Origin: Pelargonium cotyledonis
Taxonomy: Eukaryota; Streptophyta; Magnoliopsida; Geraniales; Geraniaceae
Length of the DNA: 20,946 bases
Assembly: GCA_036897625.1 (NCBI GenBank)
Contig: JAYMTA010001254.1
Location: forward strand, 1 to 20,946
Direction: 5' to 3'
Part shown: piece after piece, positions 1 through 9,512 of the stretch
How the letters are laid out: every line of letters begins with the position of its first letter
Numbering within the stretch: position 1 is the stretch's first letter
Program-made: the position numbers and the translations under genes
Notes under the pieces: generated by a model
What the model saw: the letters and a program-made list of their open reading frames with translations, nothing else
Told to the model about the DNA's origin: nothing
Database searches by the model: none

Positions 1-227
1 TACAATAATAAATAAGTAATATCTATAAATATTTAAATTTAATATGTATATACATGACACACTTTATGTTTTTTAAATTATTATACTATAAATTGGTCCA
101 TAAGTAAGATTCTTGCAATTTTTAGAACTAAAGCAGTTTCTCTCTAAAAAAATACACTAACTTAAGAAAATCCCAAAAAACAAAAATTTAGTAAAAGCAA
201 AACCCAAGCAACGCTGAGTTCAGAAAC
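1..227. other. AT-rich flank outside arm A
   Basis: No gene seen. The recognisable match to arm B stops at about 228, just past a shared stretch that reads CCAATTTTTGTTA on the minus strand. A short stretch at about 83-112 resembles 19660-19690 in direct, not inverted, orientation. No terminal inverted repeat or target duplication is visible at this border, so the true outer end of the palindrome is not defined. Confidence 0.5.
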
Positions 228-520
228 TAGTCATTAACAAAAATTGGATGAACAATGTACTAAATTTGGGATGAAAATATGCTGAATGTCATTCGTCACT
301 TGACCATAACTCAAACCATCTTATTTATTGATAAATGTCATTGGTTTAAATCTTTATTAAAACAATTTTAATGGAGCAACGATATTTTTTTTTATAAATA
401 TCAATGAGGAATATGTGAAAAATATAAAAACAAACATGAAAATTGAAATAAATAAAAGTGGATGTCTTCAACAACAACAAAAATAAGCGGGGGCAGATGC
501 CCCCAAACTCTGCTATGCTT

Positions 521-1765
521 TAGCTCTTGTCCAGCTTTAGGTAGCAATACCCGACAAGCTCCTCTGGCGACACGCAAAATGATTTGGAAGTCGGGAATAC
601 CTCCTAAAATCCAGAGCTTTGCATGGTTGTCAGACCTAAACAATACTCAATGTCTCGGTTTTTTTGCATCACATATATAGGGATTGTTGCAGCTTATTCG
701 AATCTCGTTTGTTGGATGATTGCCGGTTGTGTGATTCATTGCCAAATGATTTCACTCATCTTCTCATTCATTGTGCGTGGTCCGATTGAGTTTGGTATAG
801 TATTTTGCTGTGGTGGTCCTTGTCAATGGTCTTTCCGGCCAATTGTTATAGTCTGATTTGTTCTTGGCATTCTCTTATTTTCGGATCATCTCAAATGCGA
901 AAAGTTTGGGTTTGTGTATGCCCTATTATCTTGTACTTCATTTGGCTGGTTCAGAATGCTCTAATTTTTTCAAAACAAGCATCCATCCTTGGATGACACA
1001 ATTCAACGGATAAAGAGCTTATGTTTCTCTGTTTTACCTCGCTTTCTTTGTCAGTCTTCAGTTACATTTTCTATCACTAGTTTTTCTAGTTGTTTTGGTT
1101 TTGTACTTTTAGTCACATTCTCGAGTTCTATTAATGAAAGTACCGTTTGCTTAATTATATATATATACAAAAAAAGCTGCAAACTCTCTTGCATGTCTCT
1201 GCTACTGCATGTAAGTACCATCAATGTTTCCTGTTAAACTTTTTTCATTTTTCTAAATCTAGATTGATCTAACAAAAGAATGGAACCTTGCTCCCAACTA
1301 TTAAAGTCACCAGGAACAATGGTTTTCTCTCTAGGGTTTTGTGAAACGTGGGCTTTCTCTTCTGTGGCGAATTCTTGTTTTTGACAAATTTTTATCATTT
1401 AATCAAAGATATTCTAGGGTTTCTATTGGTTCAACGATAGTTTTGGTGGTTAAGTTTGTTGGTGGATGGTCGTACTAGTTAATATGAAAGACAATTTGAA
1501 GACTAGGATGATGGTTTTAATGGTGTCGAAGATGAGGATGTGCGCCTTGATCTTGTTGCTATCTAGAACGCAGCGGCTATGACCAGAGGAGTGTGGATGG
1601 AGGGCGCGGAGGGTAGCATCGCCCTCCCCACGGCCGATTGAACGTTATTACGTACGAGACAAACTTTGCGTCATTTGGCAAGGTAAGGGTGGGGTTGGAT
1701 GTCTGGACGACGATGGAGGATGTTGTGATGGTGGCCGAATTTCTTGGCCGGGACAAGCGCATGTA
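521..1765 (+). mobile_element. Insertion in arm A carrying a LINE fragment
   Basis: Arm B runs straight from the partner of about 520 to the partner of about 1766 (near 18665-18690), so these 1.2 kb are extra in arm A. The left third encodes the C-terminal zinc-finger region of a plant L1-type LINE. The part from about 1260 to 1760 is not recognised: it begins with a pyrimidine-rich, TAGGGTTTT-type sequence at 1328-1345 and then holds a GC-richer piece (1560-1760), which could be the 5' region of a LINE. No clean target duplication was found, so this may be more than one insertion. Confidence 0.6.
578..1005 (+). pseudogene. Degenerate LINE ORF2 C-terminus (zf-RVT zinc-binding region)
   Basis: Three reading frames together give a typical plant non-LTR retrotransposon zinc-binding reverse-transcriptase region (zf-RVT). 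The first frame gives WKSGIPPKIQSFAWL (from about 581), the usual start of the domain. After frameshifts another frame gives CRLC at 721-732, followed by FTHLLIHCAWSD, which supply the Cys-x2-Cys and His/Cys ligand pattern. This leads into VWYSILLWW and a hydrophobic tract ending near 996. At least two frameshifts and an in-frame TGA just after CAWSD show it is dead. In live elements this region follows the reverse transcriptase of ORF2; no RT core or endonuclease is present, so the copy is truncated. Confidence 0.82.
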
Positions 1766-2185
1766 TGCCTTCAACTTGGTCCCTGAACTTTTTTTTTAAA
1801 CCGAAAATAGTCCCTTGACTTTCAAATATTGACCCGATTTGGTCCATGAAATTTTGAAATAAGCTTTAAGGGTAAGGATTATTTTGCGTCAATATTTGAT
1901 AGTTTAGAGACAAATTGGGTCGGAACACAAAAATTCAGGAACCATTTTGGGTATAAAAAATTCATGGTCCCAATTGGATCAAAAAACGAAAGTTCATATA
2001 CTATTTTAAGTTTATAAAAAGTTTAGGAACCAAATTGAACTCAAACGTGAACATTTAGGGATCAAATTAGGTCTTTGACCTTAAAAACAATAATGCATCT
2101 GAACTTTATGGGGAATATATATATTTTTTTTGCGACTAATTATTTTTGTTTTAAATGCTAATACGATATGTTAATATAAGTTGGG
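1766..2185. repeat. Shared repeat block rich in GGTCCCTGAACTTT-type words
   Basis: Contains repeated words of the type TTGGTCCCTGAAC, TTTGGTCCATGAAA, GGAACCAAATTGAAC and GGGATCAAATT, a pattern common in plant intergenic repeats. A more eroded version is present inverted in arm B (about 18350-18690), so the block predates the inverted duplication. The pairing is clearest at CGGAACAC with its downstream AAAATT tract, and at AATGCATCT. No coding capacity is seen. Confidence 0.6.
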
Positions 2186-2186
2186 A

Positions 2187-2501
2187 GCGAGTGTTTGTTC
2201 AGCTCGATGTTGAGGAGGTGTCCTCGAAGTCACGGGGTTTTCATTCGGATTCGAGCCATGTCGCCTCCTAATATTAATAATGACTATATTGAGTTATTAC
2301 GCTTGTTTCCTTTGGTCATTTGTTGTTTTGTTTGTAGATCTGCAAATGATGTTGCCCATGCACTAGCTAGGCACAGTAATTCTTTGTCAGATCCAATTAT
2401 TTGGGACGGGATGTCCTCCCGAATATTGTTTGTAATGCTTTATTGTCGAATGCTTTGAATTAATATTATTAGCTACGGTTTCTTCCAAGAGAAAAAAAAA
2501 A
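2187..2501 (+). mobile_element. 5'-truncated LINE 3' end with RNase H remnant and poly(A)
   Basis: Arm B lacks this piece: its sequence passes directly from the partner of about 2185 to the partner of about 2506. The open frame 2195-2458 contains NDYIELLRLFPLVICC, then FVCRSANDVAHALAR, the hallmark C-terminal motif (RxANxVAHxLAR) of RNase H domains in plant LINE-type and related reverse transcriptases, and ends in a stop at 2456-2458. A frameshift before about 2270 separates it from more upstream RNase H-like sequence (QLDVEEVSS). A 10-base A run at 2492-2501 is the expected 3' tail. No reverse transcriptase is left. It sits about 1.2 kb downstream of the zf-RVT fragment but at a different insertion point, so the two need not be one element. 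Confidence 0.8.
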
Positions 2502-2505
2502 TTGT

Positions 2506-3062
2506 GCTCCAATTATTCTTTGGAGGGTACCTGCATTATATGATGTTTGAGAAATTTGTATGACAAAACGGTCATGAATTGTAATTTTGGTAAATAACTT
2601 AAAAGTTCATAAGTTCAAAAAAAAAATAATAATAAAAAAAAAAAAGAAAGATTTGTTCACCAAAAAGAGAGAAATTTAAGAGTTCAAAATTGCATTGACA
2701 AGTTAGCTCACATGAGTTGTGCTCAAAATCCAACGGCTACTTATTGCATAGCTGCTCGTCTCTCTTCAACGTTAACGGCTAGTCTCTCTCCTATTTTTGC
2801 GACTCTGGTTTCTCTTTCCGATCTCTTTATTCTTCACCTTTAACGCGATCGCTTCTTCTCCTTTTAGTTGCACGCTTGCACCATCATCAATTCATCATCG
2901 TCGATTTATTGTTTCATTTTCCTTAAAATTCAATTCCCATAGAAAGTCTAACCCAGAGACTAGACTTGATTGATCGGAAGAGCAAAATGGATCTTGATTC
3001 CGCCGCCGATGTGGCACTCCCTGGCGATGCCCATGTCAGAGAGGAAGTTGTCGTCGCCGGCG
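2506..3062 (+). promoter_or_regulatory. Probable promoter/leader region of a truncated host gene (arm A)
   Basis: Upstream of the conserved exon both arms keep a pyrimidine-rich stretch with CGTCTCTCTTCAACG and GTTAACGGCTAGTCTCT motifs, followed by TCATCATCG-rich DNA, typical of plant 5' leaders. Conservation in both arms shows that the duplicated unit included this flank. No convincing TATA box was found. An alternative ATG at 2988 opens a 29-codon frame that stops just after the exon's own start. Promoter activity is inference. Confidence 0.35.
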
Positions 3063-3128
3063 ATGAACAAAACTGACAACTTTCAAGTTGTCCACAAGGT
3101 GTCGTACGTCAAGGCCAAAACGGTTCAG

Positions 3129-4348
3129 GTGAGAGGCAATTTAGGGCTCAATTATTTGAATTAGTTTAGAATATTGGATTTTCTTTGATGTGTGGTTGAT
3201 TTGGATTTGATTTCACGTTTGAATTTGATATGTGGTGGGTTTAGACAATTAAGGTCTTGATTCTTTTTCAATCTTGTAGTCGGTTCAAGAAATATTCTGG
3301 GATAATAGTATTCTTCGTTAACTGCTGAGAATCTAGAAAATAAGTTATTGGGGCTTTTTCTTGAAAGCTCAACAGAATTTCATGTAAACTTGAAAACATA
3401 CAAGTGAACTAGTGAAGGAAGCATTAGTGAAACTCTAAGGAGTTCCCCTCTCTTTTTTCTTTAATGTTGATGTGTGTGGATTGTGAATAGTGATGCATAA
3501 ACAAAAGTATTTGCAGATAACTTTTTTTTGTAGTTCTTGTAATATAAAAAGTGGGTTGTGTTATGTCTTGTTTACTCATGTGAGAGACAATTTAGGTATT
3601 GGGCTTTCATTGATATTTGGTGGGTCCGAATTCGAAGTTGAATCTGATTTCATGTTCAATTTGGGTCTTTTGCACATATGTTTGCTTTCATTCCTTCTAA
3701 TGGATCTGCGTGAGCTCTTTTTGTTTTTGTACTAAAACTTTTAACTTTCACAACCCTCAGTCATGCCTATATATCTTAGATGGGTTGATGTATTGGCTTC
3801 CTAGAGCACATTAATTGTAATACAAGTAAAGTGAATAAATGGAAAAGAGATTGAATTGATCAATCATGAAATATGTAGCTTGTGTTATATGTTAAGTGCA
3901 ACTTACCATTTTCTATCTATATATCAGTTTTGTTTAGAAATTGAAGTATATATATGATTACGAGTTGTGCTGAGTTGTTATCCTAGTTTATATATTGTTA
4001 GTCTTACTGGTGATTTCAAGCTGATTGCGTAGTGTTTGATTGGCTTAATAGAGTAACATATATATATAACCACTCTATGTTTATGGCAATTGTTGGATAT
4101 GGGGTAGTAACTGCTGCTGCTTGAATGTCGTGCTTCAAGATCACCATCGTTCTTGGTCCCCAATGTATTAATATGTTGTCAACAATCTTAAATGTTTCTA
4201 TACCAGCTAAATTTTCTTTTGCATTGATATATAGGTGTGCATTTCTTGTTGTGGTTTCAGACAATCCTGAGTTTCCTCTCATCTTTTTTTGTCTTATGTT
4301 CTGATATTTTCAGCATGGGCTAGTAGAACATTCCCATCTCTTAATTAT
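3129..4348 (+). other. Intron-like sequence, conserved in both arms
   Basis: T-rich sequence between exon 1 and the first copy of the 0.4 kb repeat, matched inverted by about 16590-17753. Open frames on both strands near 4016-4303 have counterparts in arm B. However, the base differences between arms at 4123-4302 are mostly amino-acid-changing and show no third-position bias, as expected of non-coding DNA. No RNA gene seen. Confidence 0.6.
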
Positions 4349-4749
4349 GATGGAAAACATTACTACAAGTGGTAGTGGTTAGGAGAGGAACTTCTTTTTC
4401 TGCAGGACAGTTATGAAGAAGCCAAAGATAGCTTTAAACATATTCCTCTAGTTATCAGATCCATGAGTTGACACTGTAATGAGGTTTTTTGAGATTTTTA
4501 CTATGATTTATGATAGTTATTGTATTAGTGGACTTGATGGGTGGCAGTGGGTTTGTAGAGCTGAGATTTTAGATAAGTTCAATTCATAGGAGGTTCCATT
4601 GTCACTAAGACTTTCCATTCAAAATGTGGACAAGTAAGGTTTTCAGTAGAGCATATAATATCAATTAGTGCAAACATTTGAGTTTAAAACTCTTCCCTGT
4701 TAAGTGTTAGCTATAGAGAATCGAGAGGAAAAGCGGGAATAGAAGGTGC
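4349..4749 (+). repeat. Direct repeat copy 1 (0.4 kb)
   Basis: Matches 6087-6496 in the same orientation, from GATGGAAAACATTAC to GGGAATAGAAGGTGC, with scattered substitutions and small indels. The copies are 1738 bases apart, start to start. Arm B has a single, internally deleted copy at 16245-16483. Confidence 0.93.
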
Positions 4750-6086
4750 CTTATTCTACTAGGACTGCATGGATATGATGTGGATGTTCTGTGTTGAGGG
4801 AAGAATCAGTTTTCATTAAAGATAAATTTGGACTTAAGTGCATGTAGGGCTTGTAGAGTAGGTCTCTGTTCTCTGAATAAATAGCATTATTGCCTTTAAA
4901 GAGGACATTAATAGCTCTTGCTACTTAATAAATAAAACAAATCTGGTTAGTTAGTGAAGTTTGTTTAGATAATGTGAAATTTAGAGGGTTTCATTTTTTC
5001 TTTGATGATAATGAGGAACTGGTCATGTATTGCTGATAGTAACAAGTTCTCATTGTTATTGGAACAGTTTTAAAAAAGGTTTTAGACAGATGCTATTTGT
5101 TTTCGATTTATTTGAAGGCCTTATTGTCAGGTGGATTTGTTAAAATGTTAAATTGGTATTATAAAGGAACTACATTTCATCTGTTTAAATTGGTTACTTT
5201 TAGAATTAGGCAGGTCAGCATTGTACTCTATTGATTATCATTTTAAAATCTGGTGATTTTGAGGCAATTGAATCCGGTGTCTTACTGTTTCTCATAATGG
5301 TGTTAGTATTTAAACCTAGTAGCATTATGTTAGTTTTCTTAGGTCGAATCTATTTGTTTCTTTTATGATGCAGGTTTCTTTGTCTTTTCCCATGTTTTGA
5401 CCGATTTTGGCATTCATTTGGTCTGTTGTAGATACGATGGAGATAATTTAGTATAATAATCTATAAACAATACAAGTAATGGGCACATGTATCCTACATC
5501 GCTTAAGCGCTTAAGCGGAGGATGAAGCATTTATTATTATGCACATTGAGTTACAAATTATTTTCTAGGTTTCTTTTTATCTTCTTAAATCTTTACAGTT
5601 TATGTTCTTTTTCACTTGCCTTTTGCAGTTGTTGAGGTCAAGCCCCCTTAAACTCGTTGGGTCTTCCCGTTATGATGCAAGAGTGGAAATCAGGTTAGTC
5701 CAACAAACCTAAATTGCCAGACTTTTAACTTTTGAGAAGCATAGACTATATGAAATCGCTGCAGAGTGCTAATACCTTGAGATTCCCTAATCGTGACTGG
5801 GGGACCCTCTAGTTCTTTCTTGATATAGAAAACTTTTATAGTTATAAATGAATAGATGCAGTTTCATGTGCATTATATTTGAATGTGTTTGCCCATGGTT
5901 TATCAGATTAATGATAATTTCTGCAGAATCCATATACATATCAAACTAAGCGTAACTTGTTTCTTGTAGCCTTGTTTTCAATCTTAGACACAAGTTAATT
6001 GCTTCTTCTTTTTCTTTGAAAACTTCTATGCTAAAATGACACCATGTTAGGAATGATTTATCGTCAATTTCCCCACATGTCTTGTT
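4750..6086 (+). other. Arm A-only segment between direct repeats
   Basis: About 1.34 kb of T-rich, intron-like DNA with no counterpart in arm B. It contains exon 2 of the unidentified gene (5629-5693) and an 18-base perfect palindrome (5500-5517). Nothing else was recognised. Its absence from arm B fits loss there by recombination between two 0.4 kb repeats. Confidence 0.6.
5500..5517. repeat. Perfect 18-bp palindrome
   Basis: CGCTTAAGCGCTTAAGCG is identical to its own reverse complement; it is two CGCTTAAG units plus CG. Role unknown; similar AAGCG words occur in transposon ends, but no element border was found here. Confidence 0.9.
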
Positions 6087-6496
6087 GATGGAAAACATTA
6101 CAACAAGTGGTAGTGGTTAGGGGAGCAACTTCTTTTTCTGCAGGACAGTTATGAAGAAGCCAAAGATAGCTTTAAACAAATTCCTCTAGTTATCAGATCC
6201 ATGAGTTGACACTGTAATGAGGTTTTTTGAGATTTTTACAATGGTTTATGATATATAGTTATTGTATTAGTGGACTTGATGGGGGCAGTGGGTTTTGTAG
6301 AGCTGAGATTTTAGATAAGTTCAGTTCATGGTAGTTCCATTGTCACTCATTTAAGATTTTCCCTTTAGAATGCGGACAAGCAAGTTTTTCAGTATCAAAC
6401 ATATAATATAAATTAGTATAAACATTTGAGTTTAAAACTCTGCCCCGTTAAGTATTAGCTATAGAGAAGCGAGAGGAAAGCGGGAATAGAAGGTGC
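6087..6496 (+). repeat. Direct repeat copy 2 (0.4 kb)
   Basis: Second copy of 4349-4749. Its right flank (GTAGCGAGAACAAAAC) matches that of the single arm B copy, while the arm B left flank shares features with both arm A copies. This copy therefore marks the ancestral right border. Confidence 0.93.
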
Positions 6497-6964
6497 GTAG
6501 CGAGAACAAAACAAGAACTCAAACAAAGAATTATCTTCCACTCGACTGTCAAATTAATTAATTTCTTTAGTTATAGAATGAGGTTATTCTCAATTAACTT
6601 ATTGTTCTCTGCATCTCTAGTAAGTGCAGTAGTATACAGCCCCGTTAATTGTTGGTTACTCTACTCTCTAGTAAGTGCTTGGGAATAAAAATACATTGAA
6701 TGTGTTGGGCGCAGTTGTAAACCACTAAACCCTGCTCACTCTGCCAAGCATTTGTTAAGAGTACCTCAAACCTTCTACTGGAATACTATGTCGTTATGAT
6801 GTTGTTTATTACTTTTATTGTTCAGGATAATAGAGGTTTTGCATTCAGCCTATAAGTAGGATTTAAAAATGTAATTTTTAATTTTGGGTTTGTATAAATT
6901 TTTTTTTTCAAATTCCTAGCATGTATTGTAGTAGGATTTAAAAATATAATTTATTTACTCATAG
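6497..6964. other. Non-coding arm sequence; site corresponding to the TTL fragment of arm B
   Basis: 6508-6620 and 6720-6810 pair with 16110-16230 and 15060-15150. Between them arm A has only about 100 bases where arm B carries about 950 bases with the TTL fragment. 6870-6960 pairs with 13355-13460; between these, arm B has an extra 1.6 kb with the MSL fragment. No gene seen in arm A. Confidence 0.6.
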
Positions 6965-7141
6965 TCGGGATGGAGATTACTTGCTACAATTGAAGGCTTT
7001 CATGAGATGAAACTTCTAGCAGCTATAAGAACACAACAAATGGTGGAGCAAGTGCACGGCGTCTATGGCAAAGGATTGTGCACGAGTGCTTTTTTGGCAA
7101 TCATGTGCGCACGAAATAGTTATTTATTAATCCTGATTTGA
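6965..7141 (+). pseudogene. Small open frame conserved in both arms (arm A version)
   Basis: Frame of 58 codons plus stop without an ATG at its start (a CATAG splice-acceptor-like sequence precedes it). It begins GWRLLATIEGF and contains EMKLL and IRTQQMVEQ. The arm B partner (13236-13367, minus strand) starts with ATG and reads the same way up to RTQQMV, then differs by indels, including a T-run difference that changes the C-terminus. It could be an exon remnant of the duplicated gene or chance. Family not recognised. Confidence 0.3.
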
Positions 7142-7270
7142 TTTTGGTTTGTGGGTATGTATAAACCTAAGCTTGCTTAACCGTAGGCCTAACCAATTCT
7201 CTTGGCTCCGGGAATTTAGAAAAAGGGCTTAGATCCGGTCCAGTTAGTTGAATGTTTTTATACATATTTT

Positions 7271-7515
7271 TTATGCACGTAATGCATGAAATGAAATTGG
7301 TTAAACATGTAAACTTGACATATGATATATGTTTTTAAAAATAACATGATTAGATATTTAGCTAAGATTTTAGAAATTGTTAGAAAATTGATTTTTGTTT
7401 ATGCATTTGATGAATGAAATGAAATTGTTAAACATGTAAACTTGATATAAGATGTATGTTTCTAGAAATAATAAGATTTGATTTTTTTAGCTAATATGTT
7501 AGGAATTGTAAGAGA
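7271..7515. repeat. Two tandem 128-bp units (arm A)
   Basis: Unit 1 starts TTATGCACGTAATGCATG at 7271 and unit 2 TTATGCATTTGATGAATG at 7399; both contain GAAATGAAATTG and AAACATGTAAACTTGA. The same tandem pair is present inverted in arm B (12833-13078), so this duplication is older than the palindrome. Confidence 0.85.
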
Positions 7516-7844
7516 ACTTTTGAGACCAATCAAAATAAACAAATTTCTCACGCAAAATATCAAAACCATTGTTGATTTCCAAAATTGACCCCACTACAAG
7601 GGTTACACACTCGTGTTTGCGTTTTACGCCGCCCTCGCTGGGTACAAATTCACGAGTGTGATTCGAGTAGGAAAAAATTACATAATGATCACATTAGGTG
7701 ACAAGTGTTAACGAAGCTTGTTGTTTTCAACCCTCACTAAACAAGGTTTAATCATGATGTATATGCAAAGTGTGACATGAGATGATCTTTGATTTACGAG
7801 ACTTAGGTTCAAGTTAGGTTTGATCATGTGGACCTTACTTGAAA
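7516..7844. other. Non-coding arm sequence
   Basis: Pairs with about 12510-12830 of arm B (for example CACGAGTGTGATTCGAGTAGG at 7653 and GCAAAGTGTGACATGAGAT at 7766). No gene or RNA seen. Confidence 0.6.
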
Positions 7845-8440
7845 TGACCCCTATAATTAAAGTCCGGCGTCATTTTTGAACGAGAAAAATCCGGTTATCT
7901 AGAGCTGTTGCCATCTACTCCACAAGACGTCTAATGTCATGAAGCACCAAGCTAGGGTGCTGGGAGCATGTGACCCTACAAAGTAGCACAACAAAGAATG
8001 GGGACCCTTGAGGTGTTTTCGGGACACCGCCTTAAGCTTGAGTATGAGTTATTGGTCAAGACACATAAAAGCTCTAGAAAGCATTTTAGAGATAAAATCT
8101 ATATAGATAAAGTAACATAAGAGAAGGTAGATCTCTTCTCTTACCAAGAAAGTGAGATTTATACAAACCATTTGCTACATAACGACGCAAAATTGGACGA
8201 TAGAAACATGAGGTCCGTTTCAGACCCACTAAAGGCTTGAAGTTCTAGTTTTCTCCAAGCGTACGTTGACTCTTATGCTCTACCGCGTGGGGTAGCAACA
8301 CTTGATTCAAAAAAGGAACGGTTGCGGGGTGGTAGTGCAAATCTCATCCCCATACCTAATTGAGGAATGACATTGAACACTGTTCCCATACCCATTGGGT
8401 TTGACCCGCGGAGAAAAAAACCTCCACGATCTGTATAAAG
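7845..8440. other. Arm A-only segment, unassigned
   Basis: About 600 bases with no partner in arm B, where the flanks are nearly adjacent (about 12500-12515). The right part has CCCATACC and TTTGACCCGCGGAG words like those in GC-box-bearing plant DNA transposons. No terminal repeats, target duplication or coding frame were recognised. Confidence 0.45.
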
Positions 8441-9052
8441 TCAAACCTAAACTTTTTAAAATGCTAAAATTTCACTTCGCAAATTGAATTCACATTCTTG
8501 TTAAAATTTAAGCATGACTCTTGCGACATATATGAAAAATATAAATGTACAACACAAAAGTAAAAATTGAATCTCTAGTCACACAAATATAGAAACGAGA
8601 TAATAATTCAATAATCTTTAGTAAAAACATAATGTATCTAGTAAAATACAATATGCACTACACAAAACGTTCGAGTGAAACTTAACAAGTATTATGAACT
8701 AAAATTCTAATTAAGCGTAATAAAAATTTCAAATTCAAATTTAAATACAAATATATTGATAATGTAAATATGTAAAATAATTAGCTTAAATTAGATACAC
8801 ATATTATCTAATTATGTGGGTTACCCGCACTGTTCCCGTTAGGGATGACAATTCCACACCCCTTTACCCGCTTAAGCAGGTTGCATGTTTTCCCCACGTC
8901 ATGGCCCTAGCTCCAAATATTGTGAATTAGGCCTTTGCTAATTTGAGACCGGTATGCAGGCGTTGGACGAGTATGAGAGCTCTTGTATATCCTCGTACTC
9001 CAAGGAGTACGTCGAATCCCCTAAAAGCCTGAATTGCGTGGGGTAACGTCTT
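8441..9052. other. Inner part of arm A, no gene; holds the empty site of the arm B MITE
   Basis: Pairs with 12368-12500 and 11118-11572. Position 8601-8616 (complement reads GATTATTGAATTATTA) is the undisturbed version of the site where arm B carries the 289-bp MITE. 8840-9052 is GC-richer, with AGGGATGACAA and TTTACCCGC words. No coding sequence. Confidence 0.65.
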
Positions 9053-9248
9053 AAGAATTCAAGACTAATAATAAGTGGAGAGCAATCTAGAGTGTCGATT
9101 GGCTAGAGAACTCTCCGAAGTGCTGGCTGGCTGTTGGGATGTTTAGAACTCTAGTTATCTGGAGAGTTCGATGATGGCTATATAGTGCACCTTAGATGCG
9201 GCGCGTTGATGGACTTGACCAATATTGTAGGATTGGTTGCACAACAAA
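9053..9248. other. Start of the spacer, no gene seen
   Basis: Unpaired with arm B. Contains a short inverted pair around AGAGAACTCTCC (9106) and CTGGAGAGTTC (9159). No function assigned. Confidence 0.4.
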
Positions 9249-9512
9249 GGTGGCGTAGTTGGTTAATCCAGCTATGTGAGTGAGAATAGGTTTCAGGATC
9301 AATTCCCACTCAACACATCCTTGGTGGTGGTGGTGTAAGAGACTACTTTGATGCAGTTAGGTGCCAAAAGCCTTAGGCTAGGGTTAAGAGGCAAAGTCTC
9401 TTTCCTGAACACTATTAGTTCCTTGTTCAAGCTTGTATACGTCTTGTAAGGTTCCTTAGGCCGTTGGAAGAAAGGATTTCGATACTTTTCTGTATCAAAA
9501 AAAAAAAAAAAA
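9249..9512 (+). mobile_element. tRNA-derived SINE with poly(A) tail
   Basis: Begins GGTGGCGTAGTTGG: TGGCGTAGTTGG at 9251-9262 is a perfect RNA polymerase III box A (TRGCNNAGYNGG). GATCAATTC at 9297-9305 fits box B (GWTCRANNC). A tRNA-unrelated body follows and ends in the small hairpin GATAC-TTTTCT-GTATC (9481-9496) directly before 16 A residues (9497-9512). This head, body and A-tail layout over about 264 bases is that of plant SINEs, which are mobilised by LINE enzymes. A possible target duplication (AACAAAGG before, AACTAAGG after) has a mismatch and overlaps the element start, so it is uncertain. The clean poly(A) suggests a younger insertion than the surrounding sequence. Confidence 0.85.

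Larger units (their letters stand above)
2970..5693 (+). pseudogene. Truncated unidentified gene: first two exons (arm A)
   Basis: Exon 1 is best read from ATG 3063 to 3128 (22 codons, starting MNKTDNFQVVHKVSYV), ending in a canonical CAG|GTGAGA donor. The same frame is open back to 2970, so a longer N-terminus is possible. Exon 2 is 5629-5693, after a CTTTTGCAG acceptor and before an AG|GTTAGT donor, and encodes LLRSSPLKLVGSSRYDARVE. Exon 1 ends in phase 0 and exon 2 stays open and ends in phase 2, so the two join in frame, which supports a real gene origin. No later exon was found before a 0.4 kb repeat and unrelated sequence intervene, so the gene is cut off. Arm B keeps exon 1 only. I do not recognise the family; a protein search of the two peptides would decide. 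Confidence 0.6.
228..9052 (+). repeat. Arm A of a giant imperfect inverted duplication
   Basis: Read on the plus strand, this segment matches, block by block and in the same order, the reverse complement of 11118-19855. Clear anchors are 286-520, 2506-4348 (including an exon), 6087-6610, 6870-7840 and 8440-9052. The innermost anchor is the stretch starting GTCGAATCCCCT at 9011, paired with the complement of 11118-11165. Interruptions found only in this arm lie at about 521-1765, 2187-2501, 4349-6086 and 7845-8440. The best blocks are above 90% identical by eye; the outer blocks are clearly lower. The repeat is read directly from the sequence; how it formed is inference. Block borders are good to about 10-30 bases. 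Confidence 0.93.

Noticed and set aside
9249..9320. A tRNA gene
   Set aside because: Box A and box B are present, but the sequence does not close into a full cloverleaf and continues into a body with a poly(A) tail; it is a SINE head.
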